Assembly: GCA_038373865.1 (NCBI GenBank)
Contig: JAXGGA010005580.1
Span: forward strand, 1-64,000
DNA: 64,000 nucleotides
Origin: Uloborus plumipes
Lineage: Eukaryota; Arthropoda; Arachnida; Araneae; Uloboridae
Direction: 5' to 3'
Shown piece after piece: positions 32,412-43,952 of this stretch. The notes under the pieces were generated by a model that saw only the letters and a program-made list of their open reading frames with translations, was not told the origin of the DNA and did no database searches. The position numbers and the translations under genes are program-made. Each line of letters starts with the position of its first letter. Positions within the stretch are counted from its first letter, which is position 1.

Positions 32412-33371
32412 CATAAAAACCTCTTTGAGCGGCCAGCCCACGTAATGGCTAATTTTCGTGGATTTTTTGTGCCACAGATCTAATGTTAAAATTCCCCCTA
32501 ACATCGGTCACCCAACCCCTCTGAACGGTCGCCGAGTGGGTTCATCATTTCAATATTTAAAAACATATCGCTGCTTGAAATGAACAGTGGCATATTTGCA
32601 AAACACTACTTTTCATTAGAGCGTTTCAAAGTTTTTGCAGTAAAACGGTATTTTGAAATAAAATGGTATTAAGGGTACTTATGCCGAATCAACTTACAGA
32701 GACGTTCCTCCTCCAAGCACTTCTTCAGAACTGACGCAATGGCGATGGCGGCTGTGTCGTTATTTACTAGTCGAAGCGCGCCAAGATAATAAAACTATGC
32801 ACAACGACACTAACGATTGCTGCGTGATATTTTGAAACTAGAGATATGCCGATATTACCACAAGAAAGAGTAAAAAAAATTGAATTTTTTGATGTAATAA
32901 AAAAAAAAATCGATTTTTGCAGATATGCCACTGTTCATTTCAATTCTGATCTTCAGCCTTTAGGCTTTTTGGAGTAAAAATTTTTATAAATCTCAAGTGG
33001 CTCAATTAAACTTTATATGCCAATAGAAGAGCAGTAAATCGAAGGGAGAGAGACTAGACGATATTCGAAAGATTCCGAATCCTTTCAGCATGAAACAGTA
33101 GTGGATGGTTTGATAATTACAGTACTGACTGTGCCCCTATGGAAGGTCACGAGAGGTCAATAAAATAAAACATCTAATAAAATGACGTTTTCCCATTAAA
33201 AAAGTGTAATGCTTCATTTTAAATAATAACAAAAATGCGTCAACTTGTTAATGCTATGTATTATGGAAATTATATCCCAATTGTTAGGAAAATCCCTCAA
33301 AGAGGACACCCCTACTGAGCGGCCAAAATTTTACGGAACGAAGAAGGTGGTCGCTTGGAGAGGTTTTACTG
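32412..33371. mobile_element. pogo-like element, non-autonomous
   Basis: The left end CATAAAAACCTCTTTGAGCGG and the right end TCGCTTGGAGAGGTTTTACTG pair as inverted repeats of the CAGTAAAACCTCTxxxxGCG type. Inner GAGCGGCC motifs repeat near both ends (32,428 and 33,318), and GGTCGCCGAGTGG-like sequence is present. A nested inverted-repeat element lies at 32,576-32,945. No transposase frame survives. The left flank is TA; the right flank is not clear. Confidence 0.6.
32576..32945. mobile_element. Nested inverted-repeat element
   Basis: TTGAAATGAACAGTGGCATA at the left is mirrored by ATATGCCACTGTTCATTTCAA at the right, giving arms of about 25 bp, so a short MITE is inserted within the pogo-like element. 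The flank duplication is not resolvable because the arms extend to the edges. Confidence 0.65.
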
Positions 33372-33400
33372 CAGTGATTTCGTAGTTAGAAGATTGTGCA

Positions 33401-33701
33401 CAGGGGCGCTCCGAACCAAAATTTTTAGGCGGTGGGGGGGGGGGGGGGATTATCTATTTGCCGAATGAAATTCCAATTTTAATCGAATGATAAAATTCAG
33501 TCATGCGCGCATGTCGTACTTGCCTAAAATTTAGAAAGAAAAAAACATTAGGCACACTTAAATTAAAAATTAAAAAGAACCAATAATCTCAGTGTTCCAA
33601 AATTGTCTTCAAATTGCCGAATCTTCAGCAAAATGTGCCGAATAAGGAAATTTTTGGGAGGTCATAGTGACCTCCTGTGACATCCCATCGGGGCGGTCTT
33701 G
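33401..33701. mobile_element. C-family hAT MITE
   Basis: Ends CAGGGGCGCTCCG and GGGGCGGTCTTG, flanked by ATTGTGCA (33,393-33,400) and ATCGTGCA (33,702-33,709), an 8-bp duplication with one change. Conserved inner blocks: TTTGCCGAATGAA, TTGCCGAATCTTCAGC and GGGAGGTCATAGTGACCTCC, the last being an inverted pair. 301 bp, non-coding. Confidence 0.88.
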
Positions 33702-34248
33702 ATCGTGCAATTATGCGAACTCTGCACTGGTCATGCAACCACAACAGCTGTATTTGATCAGAAGCCCTTAAGCATCTTCGTGAGCATTTGATAAGTAATT
33801 TTAACGATCAGCAATGAGCAAACAGTCCACTTGATCCGTAATGGATCCAGTTTCTCTTAAACTTACATAATAATTCTTCCGAACAAACACACGCAAACCT
33901 GAAACAATATAATGCCAGGCGATACTTATACACACACTTGTAAAACTATCATTTCTGAAAGCGCGAGCAAGCGCTCCGTGAACGTTGATTTACAATTCAG
34001 TGGAATGCCCGATTTTTTCGAGGTAGTGGATGGCAGTGCCCTGTTTCGAGACAGCAGGTGTTTTGTCAGGCGACGAATAAATCTGGAGGTGCAAAGAGGA
34101 AAGATAAATAAAGGAAAATAGGCGAAGTGGCGGACTGAGTTGTTGCAGTTTAGGGAGACACCGAATGCAGTCGAACCTGTTTATCTCCAACCTGCCTTTC
34201 TCGGAAACCTCTCTGTGTAAAAAGTTTCCCATTTTTCTGTAGTTGCAA
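33702..34248. other. Intergenic DNA, nothing recognised
   Basis: Two overlapping open frames, one on each strand (33,912-34,121 and 33,990-34,232), show no motif and are probably chance. Confidence 0.35.
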
Positions 34249-34330
34249 CCAGGGCTGCGGAGTCGGAGTCGAAGAGTCGGAGTCGCCGAAAAACATGTCG
34301 ACTCCGACCACCTCCGATTTGGATGAAATT
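34249..34330. mobile_element. hAT-like MITE fragment (GGAGTCGGAGTCG)
   Basis: CAGGGCTGCGGAGTCGGAGTC followed by AGAGTCGGAGTCGCCGAAAA and GTCGACTCCGACC. The GGAGTCGGAGTC terminus is a common animal hAT-type MITE end. Only one end is visible. A related end, CAGGGCTGCGGATTCGG, occurs near 54,621-54,637. Confidence 0.5.
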
Positions 34331-36872
34331 TTATGGCGGTGAAAACATAGCTTTGAAACTAACAGATACAAATTTTCGGCGTCCAATATCCAAATCCTAA
34401 GCATCTAGGATCATTAAAAAGGGCTTAAAATGGCGGGTCTGCTTTGGGAAACGAATTGCTATGTTTGGGCTTATGGCAAGTGAATAAAAAATATTTGCAG
34501 CAAAAATGCAATGTGTTAAAATAAAGTCTGACCATGAAACAAGAAAAGGATTAGTTTTGTACGGAGTCAAATGACAAGAGCGGCACTTGTCTTTTGCTCT
34601 GGAGAAAATGGACTTTTTGGAAGGTCACAGTGACTTCTGAGAATTGAGGTAAATGTGGTGAAATTACCTGCGAGAATTCTTGAGAAAATTGAACTTTTTG
34701 AGAGATCACAATGACCTCCCATGACCTCCAACTGGCATACCCCAGCTTGCTACACCCCCCTTGCTCATCGTTTTCTTCCGTGTTTATCTCAAATGAAGTT
34801 TCCGAAAACCTCTATATCGCGACTTTTGACGACTCTCATTTTCGAATTTCATCTCCAGCCACTTTTATCAAAGGTATAACTTGGAGACAAAAATCATCTT
34901 CTGCACAATCATTCAAAGACTATGTTCGTACTTAAAGGTATGCATTAACTTGCCACCGATATAGTCATTACAATTAGTAAAACGTGGACTCGCAACATGT
35001 CGCACAGTAAAATATTCAAAATATCAATGCAAAACAATGCATTAAGTATTTGACTTTGTTCCAATTGCTTATTTTTGTTAATTTTATCACAACTTCTGTA
35101 TCTCGAAAAATCCGTGTCTCAAATTTTTCTTCTGTCCCGTGAAATTCGAGATTGGCAGGTTTAACTGTATTCGGTTTATTTCGGTACACTGAAAAAAAAT
35201 GTTTTTACAGTATAATACAGCTAATTATTAGGTAATAAACTGTTAAAAATTTGCTAATTTTACAGTAATAAACTGTAAAATTGCTAATTTTTTAGTTTTT
35301 ACTGTGAATTTTAGTTTTAAGCTAGAACCACTGCTTCCAGTATTATACTGTTTTTTTATTTATTTTATTTTTTTTTATTTTTACAACGACGTGTTTAACT
35401 TAAAAATTAGTATTTTTATTCTATGCCGGTTGTAAAAGAAAACGTGTAGTTTGTGTCTTTTGTGAAATGCAAACGCATTTCCATCTAACATCATAATGCA
35501 GAATGCCCAATGTCCCTGCTCCATAACTTACCATGATTAAACTTTGATTACGATGATTACTTTAATTAGTTCGTTTTTAAGCAATATTCAGCATTTCATG
35601 TGGGGTAAAATTTCTGAAATTAAAATACTGCAAAATTTAATCGTCAAGTGTTCCCTTCTTACATTACTAATCACCTTTTTAAACATTGGTGAAACGATAA
35701 TTAGTTTTTAGCTGCTTATTTTATAAACAAATATTAGTTTGTTATAAAAAATATTACATATTTACTGACAGTTGAGTTAATATTTATGCGTTTTTTTGGG
35801 TTACTGTTCATATTTAAATAAATCAGCAATACTATGCTTAATGTAATGTTATAAAATTTAAGAAAAAAAGAAAAGTAACAAAGTTTAAAATTAACTGGAT
35901 TTCGCTTACGTTAAAATTATTTTTCATGTGATAATGTTAGTAAGTAACAATTTGAATTAAATTAGTAAAATGGTATTTTTCATTGTGTAAAAAATATATG
36001 TGTTTGCTTAGCAACTGTCGAACATTTAAGTGTTTCCAATTCGGTTGCCGAGCATTAAAGTATCCATCCGAATCAAATATTTATTACATCTGCCAAACAA
36101 GTTTTTGGTTCGGATTAAGTTCTACCGAATACTAACGAAATATTCGGTGAAAATCTCTTGTTGCAAGATTCGAAAATGTCCAAGTTCAACATCGACTTCG
36201 AGCGAATGGGGTTTTTTATTGACTTTTTAATTTAATTCTACAATAAAAATTATTAAATTGTAATAAAATAGGAAAATAGAACTATTCATGTGTTTTTATT
36301 TTAAAACCGTTGACTATGAAAATAAAGTGGAGAAGAATTGATTGAAAATATAAAACAAAGAACAGAAAAAATAATCCGCATATGCAGATTTATAGTGATT
36401 AAGCATAGAATATTTGAATTTAAAAATAATATTTTAATCTATTTTATGGGTATATTGAGTGGGTTGCATGCTTTAGTGCAATTCCTATTAAAAAATATGT
36501 TCAAATATATTCTATATTGCCGGCAGATATCTTTTTAGGCTGTATTAGAAAATGTATTGAAACATTAGGAAAATCATTATGAAATTGTAGGGGCCACCGT
36601 AAGCTTTCATGAGGAGAGAAAAATATCTATTTCTTCTTTGAAAAAAACAAAGAGTAAAATGAATCTTATGGGTTATTATCGCAAATATGGAACGCAACAA
36701 TCGCATTAAACTAATTATTTAAATTTAAATGATGAAATAACTGACCTCATTTGATTCGCGAAATTTTAGGGCGTACTACTTAGTTCAAGTAGTGAGTGTA
36801 AGTGAATAATAATAAAAAAAAAATCAGAAAAATTAAAATGTCATTCATATTTCACAAAAGTTCGATTTATAT
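34331..36872. other. Intergenic DNA with scraps
   Basis: 34,615-34,735 holds two diverged pieces of the C-family GGTCACAGTGACTTCT / ATGACCTCCCATGACCTCC block. 35,195-35,345 has repeated TTTTACAGTAATAAACTGT and TTGCTAATTTT units in both orientations, a small inverted-repeat patch. The rest is AT-rich with no gene. Confidence 0.4.
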
Positions 36873-38299
36873 CAGGGTTGGCAAAGGTGGGCCCAGCCCA
36901 GAAAAACCCGCCCGGGTTTTTCTGGGCGGGTCCACCAACAAAAACCCACCCGGGTTTTTGTCAAAAGTGGGTTTTTGTTAATTTCTAAGTTATCCACAAA
37001 TATAGTCAATAATAATATCTCATCTAAATTATACATAAAAAATAAGTAAGAAATCAGGTTTATTTGAGACAAATTTTCTTAGAGTAATTATTTATTTTAT
37101 AAAATAATTATTATTTCTTCAATTTTCAAGTCATCGTCCAGAAAATTTTCCTAGCTATGATACTACTTTTTGTTGCAAAATACTTATTATTATAATTATT
37201 TATTTATTTTTTGATAGCAAATTTCAAATTTTAAAACAAATTGAAAATGCACCATTAACTTCTTGTAGATGGAAAAAATTGCTTAATTAATGTTTTATGA
37301 TAATTTTGATTCAACACAAGTCAAATAATGATAAAATACTGCAATTTTTGCTTTTATTCTGGATCAAGAAAAATAAAGTTTTGCTCTCCATTTCTTCTAA
37401 CCCTACTGCATTTAGTATATGATGATTTTCAAGTGCTATATTATAGAGGTACCATACCACTGACTTTAAGCACTAAACCTTTTCTTTGATTTAAAAAAAA
37501 CAAAACAAAATGCGTCCCCACGCAGTTTATTACTACTAAAATAGTATGAAAAGCATTTATTAATAAATTTATAATTCTTGCTGAGTTCTAATGTTAACCT
37601 AGTTTTTTTCTTAAGATTATTTCAAAAAAAAAAAAAATCAATTAAGCGTCCCATCATCATTTTCAGCCCCATCTGAAATTAATCAGTTTTGGTTTTGAAA
37701 ATAAGAAGGGGAGGGGGGGGGGAAGGAGAGACACTTTAACCCTTATCTCAGAAACACACCTATCATTGAGATATGCCTTATAAAAAAATGCAAATGACTT
37801 GACTAGATATTGAAGCAGGCTACTTAATGAGAAAAGATGATTATTTCTATTAATAAACAAGTGCAAATGGTTTTAATTTTTTAATGGTATAAATTTAAGT
37901 TTTTGAAACTTTCACCCCCTAAATATTCCTGAATTTGTAGGAAAACCCATTTGCAACAGTTCTTCTATTTTTATAAAAGACAAGTGATAAAAGTTTATAG
38001 CTGAAACCATTGTCCAAAGCTTCTTAAATATACACATTAAATATTACAAGTTGGTTGATGATAGTATTAATTGATATTGTTAATAATATTAATTATTAAT
38101 TGATTGACATTGATTAAATGCAATTCAGAACTTTAACTTAATAAATATATTTTTATTTGAAGGAATGCATACATTATATATCAATACCCGCATAAGAAAT
38201 AAAATTTAACATACAAAAACCCAGAAAAACCCGCAAAAACCCACAAAACCCCGGGTGGGTTGGGTTTTTGTAGAAAAACCCGGGTTTTTGCCAACCCTG
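36873..38299. mobile_element. 1.4 kb hAT-type element with GGGTTTTT-rich ends
   Basis: Termini CAGGGTTGGCAAA and TTTGCCAACCCTG, flanked by a perfect 8-bp duplication ATTTATAT (36,865-36,872 and 38,300-38,307). Both ends contain clustered AAAACCC-CCCGGGTTTTT motifs in opposite orientations. The ~1.2 kb interior is AT-rich with no transposase, so it depends on another copy. Fragments of the family lie near 21,140-21,260 and 22,345-22,424. Confidence 0.92.
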
Positions 38300-38307
38300 A
38301 TTTATAT

Positions 38308-38996
38308 TCAATATATATTCATCATAGTTGGCTGAAAATACTCAAACAAAAGCTTACGGTAAATTCCACGCTGCATTTCAACTAAATAAAAACATAAAAT
38401 GTTCATTTTAATTAGAACGTGAGAAAACGAAAATTAATTCCCGTGTTGCCACAGCTTGTTTATAAAACTTGGTCAAATCAATTCTTCGAAATTCACACAT
38501 TTTCACAGTAATAAAAGTTGCACAAATTGAATTAAAAGTGCGCGATGGACCGACACCATTCTTTTTCTCTTGTTACAACAAGCAAATTCCTTTCGTACAA
38601 TTGGAGCATGCAAATAACTTTTTGAAAAAATGTGCTATCAAGTAGTCTTTTTTTTTTCTTTTTTGTATCGAGCTCTTTATAAGAAAGGTATAAGCTCTTA
38701 AAGAGTTGTTTTTTTGCTTCCAAAGACCCGTTATTCACAACTCCGGAGCTCGAATATGCTACCTTGCGGAATTTACAAAATTCCTTCCAGAGGTAAAACA
38801 GTGCATTCCACATGTATGTTTTGGAAAACAAGTTGGTCTTGGTCAAATTATTGATATTTATAATTGATAATTCATTTGAAGGGACAAGTGGAAAAAGGAG
38901 AGATGTGACAATTTTTGAAACATACTTTTTACAATGGATGAAGGTGAAAAGTCCATCAGTATCCTGTCCCCTTAGTCACAGAATGGTTGGGGTAAC
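38308..38996. other. Intergenic DNA, nothing recognised
   Basis: A minus-strand open frame of 104 codons (38,532-38,846) is lysine- and serine-rich with a poly-K run from an A/T homopolymer. No family motif. I do not call it a gene. Confidence 0.35.
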
Positions 38997-38999
38997 TAA

Positions 39000-39196
39000 G
39001 GGCCGAATTAAGCGAAACACCATTGCAATCGCTTTGAGGCGATCGCAATAGACCAAAATTGCAATCGCTACTGGAAGTCGAATTTCATTAGAATCGCATC
39101 TCGTAGCGATTGTAACGTTTCACTTGAATCCAAATTTGAGAATTTGCGATACCATTGGTGAGTTGCGATCGTCCTTGTTTCACTTGAATTCCTGCC
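39000..39196. mobile_element. Harbinger-type MITE, short copy
   Basis: Related to 18,066-18,643. Right end GTTTCACTTGAATTCCTGCC is identical and the left end GGGCCGAATTAAGCGAAACAC is diverged. Flanked by TAA on both sides (38,997-38,999 and 39,197-39,199). GCGATTGCAAT-like motifs are kept. At 197 bp it is an internal deletion derivative. Confidence 0.85.
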
Positions 39197-39199
39197 TAA

Positions 39200-40122
39200 G
39201 AATATGACCCCATTTTACTCGTTGAGAAAAATTCATTAACAAAAATTAACACAACATTTTTTTTGAAAGCTTTTTCCAGAAATTTTAAAAATTCACATAT
39301 CACCTTTATCCACTTGCTCCTTCATTTCAAAAGAATGAAGAACAAAAAAAATCATACATACGATCATATCACTAATTATTCATTTCGCTTAGAAGCAATA
39401 AAAACAAAACGGCATGCGTTTGTTTTACCTCTCATAGACAGTAGCCGCAGCGCCCCCTATAGTTCGTTGGAGTTGCGAATACCCCAAGAAGCGTGGTAGA
39501 GAAGTATTAGATGGAATCTTGAATTAAAAGTTTGCATACAAAATGAAATTCCCCCCCAGAATGCTACAAAATCGTGACTAACTTCTAGACGAATTCGGGT
39601 CAGACACAGACATTTAATTATTCCATTTCGCATGTGAAAACCGCAAAAGTCCTGCTGAGCGCTGAATAATAAATCTAGCCAAATTCTTTGCTGTGACAAT
39701 GAAAACTTGGCTCTTGTCACGTAATGGAGCGTCTTCGACTCCATGTCAAGAAAGGATCCTCACTCCATGAGGGCATATTCGTAAAATCGATGCATTACTT
39801 ATTCGCACACAGTTACAGTTAGTTAACGTCTGCCGCCAAATGATTACGTCTCACGCAATGCGCTGAAATCTCCAAAATTGAGTTAATAATCAGCCTTGGA
39901 AGGAATCGTGCTCTTGAGGTGTGCAGCATGGGTTGCGGGAGGATTCGGCGTTTGTTGGGATCTTCGTTTGAAATTGCCGCCTGTGTAAAAGGCAGAGGGA
40001 ACTTTTTTTTTTATCAACCTATCTTGGAGGCAGGGCCAGGGGTGGCCCGAATTAAAATATTTGGGAGGGAGAAATTTCTTTCAGCATGCATGCGTAGATG
40101 CATATCATACATATTTTACATC
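39200..40122. other. Intergenic DNA, nothing recognised
   Basis: Several short open frames on both strands, none with a recognisable motif. GTGGCCCGAATTAAAATATTTGGG near 40,042 resembles common retroelement or MITE edges but is not paired. Confidence 0.35.
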
Positions 40123-40124
40123 TA

Positions 40125-41553
40125 CACTGGCGGAAAAAAAAATCCCAACACCAAGAAAGACTTGTGTTAGATAAAAGAAATTTGGTAGGCGTGTTTATAC
40201 AACTGAAAGATGGCATCGATTGAAATTTCGTGTTCCGCGCATAAGTGTGGCGCAGCTGGCGTCACTCAGAACATGCAAATAAGGCTTGTTTTAAAAGCGT
40301 GTTGTGAAGCTCGTGTGTATTATTTTTCCGTGAAATTGGACGAATTGCGTTCATGTTAGCCAGGAATACCTTTTAAGAAGACGAAGAAGCCATTATTAAC
40401 AGCTCACCGAGTTTAAACGAGGTCGTACAAATTGGCTACGAGAAGGTGGATTTTCATTTCGCGATATTGCAGAAAGACTTGGGTGGGAATGTTTCCACCA
40501 TGCATGATTATTGGAAGCTATGGGCAAGGGATGGTACTACCTCAAGAAGATCGAGTTCCGAGCTGCCACGTAGCACGACTGAGAAGGAAGATTGCCGAAT
40601 CTTGCGGACGGCTGTGGCGCATCGTACTGCATCTGCGGCTGACATTCGAGCTGCAGTTGGTACCGTCGTGACCCAAGGAACGGTAAGAAACTGTTTACTT
40701 CAAGGACAGCTCCGAGTCAGGCAGCCTGTAGCCGGTATTCCATTGACTGCAAACCATTACCTTTTCCGACGGCAGTGGTGCCACGACAGAGCTCACTGGA
40801 GGTCGGAGTGGAGATCTGTTGTAATTTTTGATGAAAACAGATTCTGAATTAGTGCCAGTGGCGGCTGCATATTGGTCAGAAGGAGGCCAGGGGACCGCCT
40901 GTATCCAAGCGGTCTACGGCCTAGACACACGGGACTCACACCTGGAGTTATGGTCTCTGGAGCAATTTCCTACGACAGCAGGGACATTCTTGTGGATATC
41001 CCAAACTCACTGACTGAAAATTTGTCGTCAGTCTGTTAATTTAACCAGTAGTACAACCCTTCATGAGTAGCATTCAAGGGGGCGTTTTCCAACCGGATAA
41101 CGCTCGCCCTCACATCGCCACTGTAACGCAATGTGCTCTACAGATTGCTGACATGTTACTATGACCTTCAAATTACCAGGTCTGTCTCCAATTGATAACG
41201 TATGGGATATCATGGGATGGCACCTCGAGCATCATCCACAGTCAGTAATGACGGTCCTAGTATTGACACAGCAAGTGCAACAAGCATGGAACTCCGTACC
41301 ACAAAGTGACATTCGGCACCTGTATGACATAATGCATGCACGCTTGCAGGCTTGCCTTCAAAATTCTGGAGGTTACACCCTCTATTAAATTAACATAATT
41401 TCACATTTGCACAGCATTTTCTTGAGCTCAAATTAGCCAGTGATCTTGTACATTTAATCAATTTAAACATGTTTACTAGACAATTGCATTACCCAAATTT
41501 CATTACTCTACGGCAATTTTTTCTTGGTGTTGGGATTTTTTTTTCCGCCAGTG
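40125..41553 (+). mobile_element. Tc1 element, complete ends, dead transposase
   Basis: Terminal inverted repeats CACTGGCGGAAAAAAAAA and AATCCCAACACCAAGAAA are matched in reverse at 41,521-41,553, and the element is flanked by TA on both sides (40,123-40,124 and 41,554-41,555). 1,429 bp is a normal length for Tc1. It contains one decayed transposase reading left to right. Confidence 0.95.
40380..41388 (+). pseudogene. Tc1 transposase, multiply frameshifted
   Basis: Tc1 transposases cut and paste DNA with a DDE/D catalytic domain after N-terminal helix-turn-helix domains. Pieces visible in order are: an HTH region reading FHFAILQKDLGGNVSTMHDY; WARDGTTSRR and RTTEKED-like linker sequence; RTASAADIRAAVGTVVTQGT; RRQWCHDRAHWRSEWRSVV; and IFDENRF with the first catalytic Asp. 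After a frame change come GLDTRDSHLELWS-type sequence in the wrong frame, then GGVFQPDNARPH with the second Asp, then LPGLSPIDNVWDIMG. In that last block the third catalytic residue is Asp where the SPIENVW consensus has Glu. The protein ends in IRHLYDIMHARLQACLQNSG, the usual tail. At least three frame changes and several stops are present, so it is not functional. Confidence 0.92.
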
Positions 41554-41555
41554 TA

Positions 41556-42116
41556 ATAATAAGATTCACTGCGCATCATTAAAAATCAATGAAATAAAAA
41601 AAAAGAAAGAATATGCTCTCAGTTTTGCAATGTCGAATCGTCTGCACAATGTTCCGAAAAAGCAAATTTATGGCAGGTCACAGCGGCCTCCCATGACCTC
41701 CCAACGAGTTTTTATTTACAATGTTTGGAGTCAAGAACAAGAGGAAATTTGTTTTTCATCAATATCCAGTGTCTTGTGTTCGCGATATTTCCAATGAGAT
41801 TAAAATAGAAAAGATTCGATTATTATTACGGGTAGAAAGAGCAATTTTAAGGCATTTTTAAGTTGTTAAATTGAAATTCGAACGGTTCAAAATATTTTGG
41901 CATTCGAAAACCCCCTACGACCCTTCCCGGGTGGCCAAAGACCTCCCTGCCTAATTTGCTCCAGATCAGACGTAAACTGGATTTGTATAGGGAACATACA
42001 CGCACACACATATTCTCTGTTTTATTTATACGAATTGATTAACTTTTTAAAAATTCCCTTTGCATGTGAACCTTTGTAATGAACCATTTTTATCTTCCCG
42101 GGAGTATAATCAGGGG
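41556..42116. other. Intergenic DNA with C-family and retroelement-like scraps
   Basis: 41,615-41,710 is a C-family fragment (AATCGTCTGCACAATGTTCC, GGCAGGTCACAGCGGCCTCC). 41,940-42,020 shares GTAAACTGGATTTGTATAGG with the tail at 6,185-6,205. Confidence 0.45.
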
Positions 42117-42617
42117 CAGGGGTGCCCACACAAATTGGGGGGGGGGGGGGGTATTTATTTTTTTAATTTAAATTATTTTCTGAATTTTTTAAATAAAAAT
42201 TATTCATGAATTAATTTTTTTATTTAAATTATTTTTTTTATTTCTTTATTATTATTTTATTTATTTATTTATTTTGTGTTTGTGTGTGTGCATGGAATGT
42301 CTGGAAGAGGAAAAAAGCTATTCTATTCTGCGCATAATTAGTACTTCTAAAAAATTAATAATATATAAAAAATAATAGTTATAATTTAAAAAATAAATAA
42401 ATAATATTTAAAAACAAGTAAATAATATTTGAAATAAATAAACAAATAATATTTAAAATAAATAAATAAATAATATTTTAAAAATAAATAAATATCATTT
42501 AAAAAATAAATAAAATAAAAAAGAGGGGTTAAAATAAAAAAAATAAATAGCACAAAAGGGTTAAAAAATTTCGGGGGGAATTTGCACCATTGAGCTTGGG
42601 AGGGATGGGCACCCCTG
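42117..42617. mobile_element. A-family hAT MITE, perfect TSD
   Basis: 501 bp with termini CAGGGGTGCCCAC and GATGGGCACCCCTG and a perfect 8-bp duplication ATCAGGGG (42,109-42,116 and 42,618-42,625). The interior has TTTATTTATT tracts, the block ATGGAATGTCTGGAAGAGG and GCACCATTGAGCTTGGG. This copy defines the family's boundaries best. Confidence 0.93.
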
Positions 42618-43115
42618 ATCAGGGGGTGCAACCGTCCCCTCTTGCCTCCCCCCTTTATTTGCCGTCACTGATCGTCACTTCAACTGCAACCTTAACCGTG
42701 TACGATTTCACAAAACAATCCTTGTGACACTCACGCGGCAGACCCCAAAACAATCCAGCCATGAAAAATCTATGAACTGCTCATTATTAATTGAGCGATT
42801 ATTGTCTGTCTGGTGCTCTCGCCTATTACCCCCTCCGCCCATTTCTCCCTCCTCTACCGAGTTTCGTTCATGAATTGTTAAGTCCCGCTTCATTTTGGAT
42901 GATGGATATGAATCAGTCTCGAACCTATTCCGTTAATGGTTCGATTCTCATAATGTGGTGTGAATGGAATCTTTTTTTGTTCATCTATTTCTGTTTCTTG
43001 ATAATACTGCGCTGAACCTCCTTCAGTCGAAAAAGCCGTGATAACTTTCTGTATTTTGTATTACCAAGAACAATTCCTAAATGGAGAACATACTGGGACA
43101 TGCATCAGAGAGGTA

Positions 43116-43290
43116 CTGTCGGCCCCGCTTAAACGAATACCGTCGGTTCCAAGAAATATTATTCGATTGAGCGGGGTATTTGGTTAAGCGGGGATCTTTA
43201 ACATTGTGTCTATGGCATCGATTTCGAGAAAATTTATTCGTATAAGCGGGGTATTCTTTTATCCGTTACCCGATTAAGCGGGGACGACAG
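43116..43290. mobile_element. D-family MITE with TA flanks
   Basis: Termini CTGTCGGCCCCGCTTAA and TTAAGCGGGGACGACAG, flanked by TA (43,114-43,115 and 43,291-43,292). Several ATTCG...AAGCGGGG motifs inside. 175 bp. Pogo/Tigger or Tc1-like from the TA site. Copies: 59,916-60,024 (short) and an interrupted one starting at 48,232, plus a fragment at 54,240-54,310. Confidence 0.88.
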
Positions 43291-43297
43291 TATTGCC

Positions 43298-43610
43298 AGT
43301 GGCGGATCCATAAAGTTCTAGATTAGCGGCCGTCAGTCGCCAACGGGCAACCATTTCATGGAAAATGGCGACCAAAAAATCAAGTCCCAGTCGCCAAAAG
43401 TGACGAGCATGTTTTTGTTCATTTGTTAAAAAACAATCTTATACTCCCACGCGAAAACAATCTTATACTCCCAGCATTTCGATTCACTTTTTGAGCTATG
43501 GAATATAAGTATTTCATTAAAAAGATGGCGACCACCATGTTGCAACTTTCGCAAATGCGAAGTGTCGCCGCGACATTAGGGGCCTCGAAGGGGATTAAAA
43601 AATGCAAATG
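43298..43610. other. hAT-like end and GTCGCC-rich DNA
   Basis: CAGTGGCGGATCCATAAAG begins at 43,299; it is a common hAT-type left end. AGTCGCCAACGG, ATGGCGACCAAAAA and GTCGCCAAAAGTGACG follow. The right end is not found. Confidence 0.45.
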
Positions 43611-43952
43611 ATATAATTTTTACGCAGTTAAATGATAAGGGTTACTGAAAGTCCAGGCTGTCCTCTTGTCAGTATGGACGTCAGGCCACTTCCCCTAATA
43701 AAAGTTATAAAAAAAATCTAGTCTTTTTCCGTCCCGTGCCTTTCAAAGACTTGGGCCCCCTTGGGTTCCAAGGAACCCCTTGGGTTCCAACTTTGCTGAC
43801 ATGGCCTCTCGTCGACCCTGTGTGTGACAAAGGGGCCCCAAAAATGCATTACGACGGGCCACCAAATCTGTACATCCGCCATTGGATATTGCTAGAGATT
43901 TTTTTTTCAACTAGAAGCGGAAACAAATCATGTATTTTTGCAACAGGTAGGA

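Noticed and set aside
38532..38846. 104-codon minus-strand frame as a gene
   Set aside because: It includes a lysine run from an A/T homopolymer and no recognisable domain.
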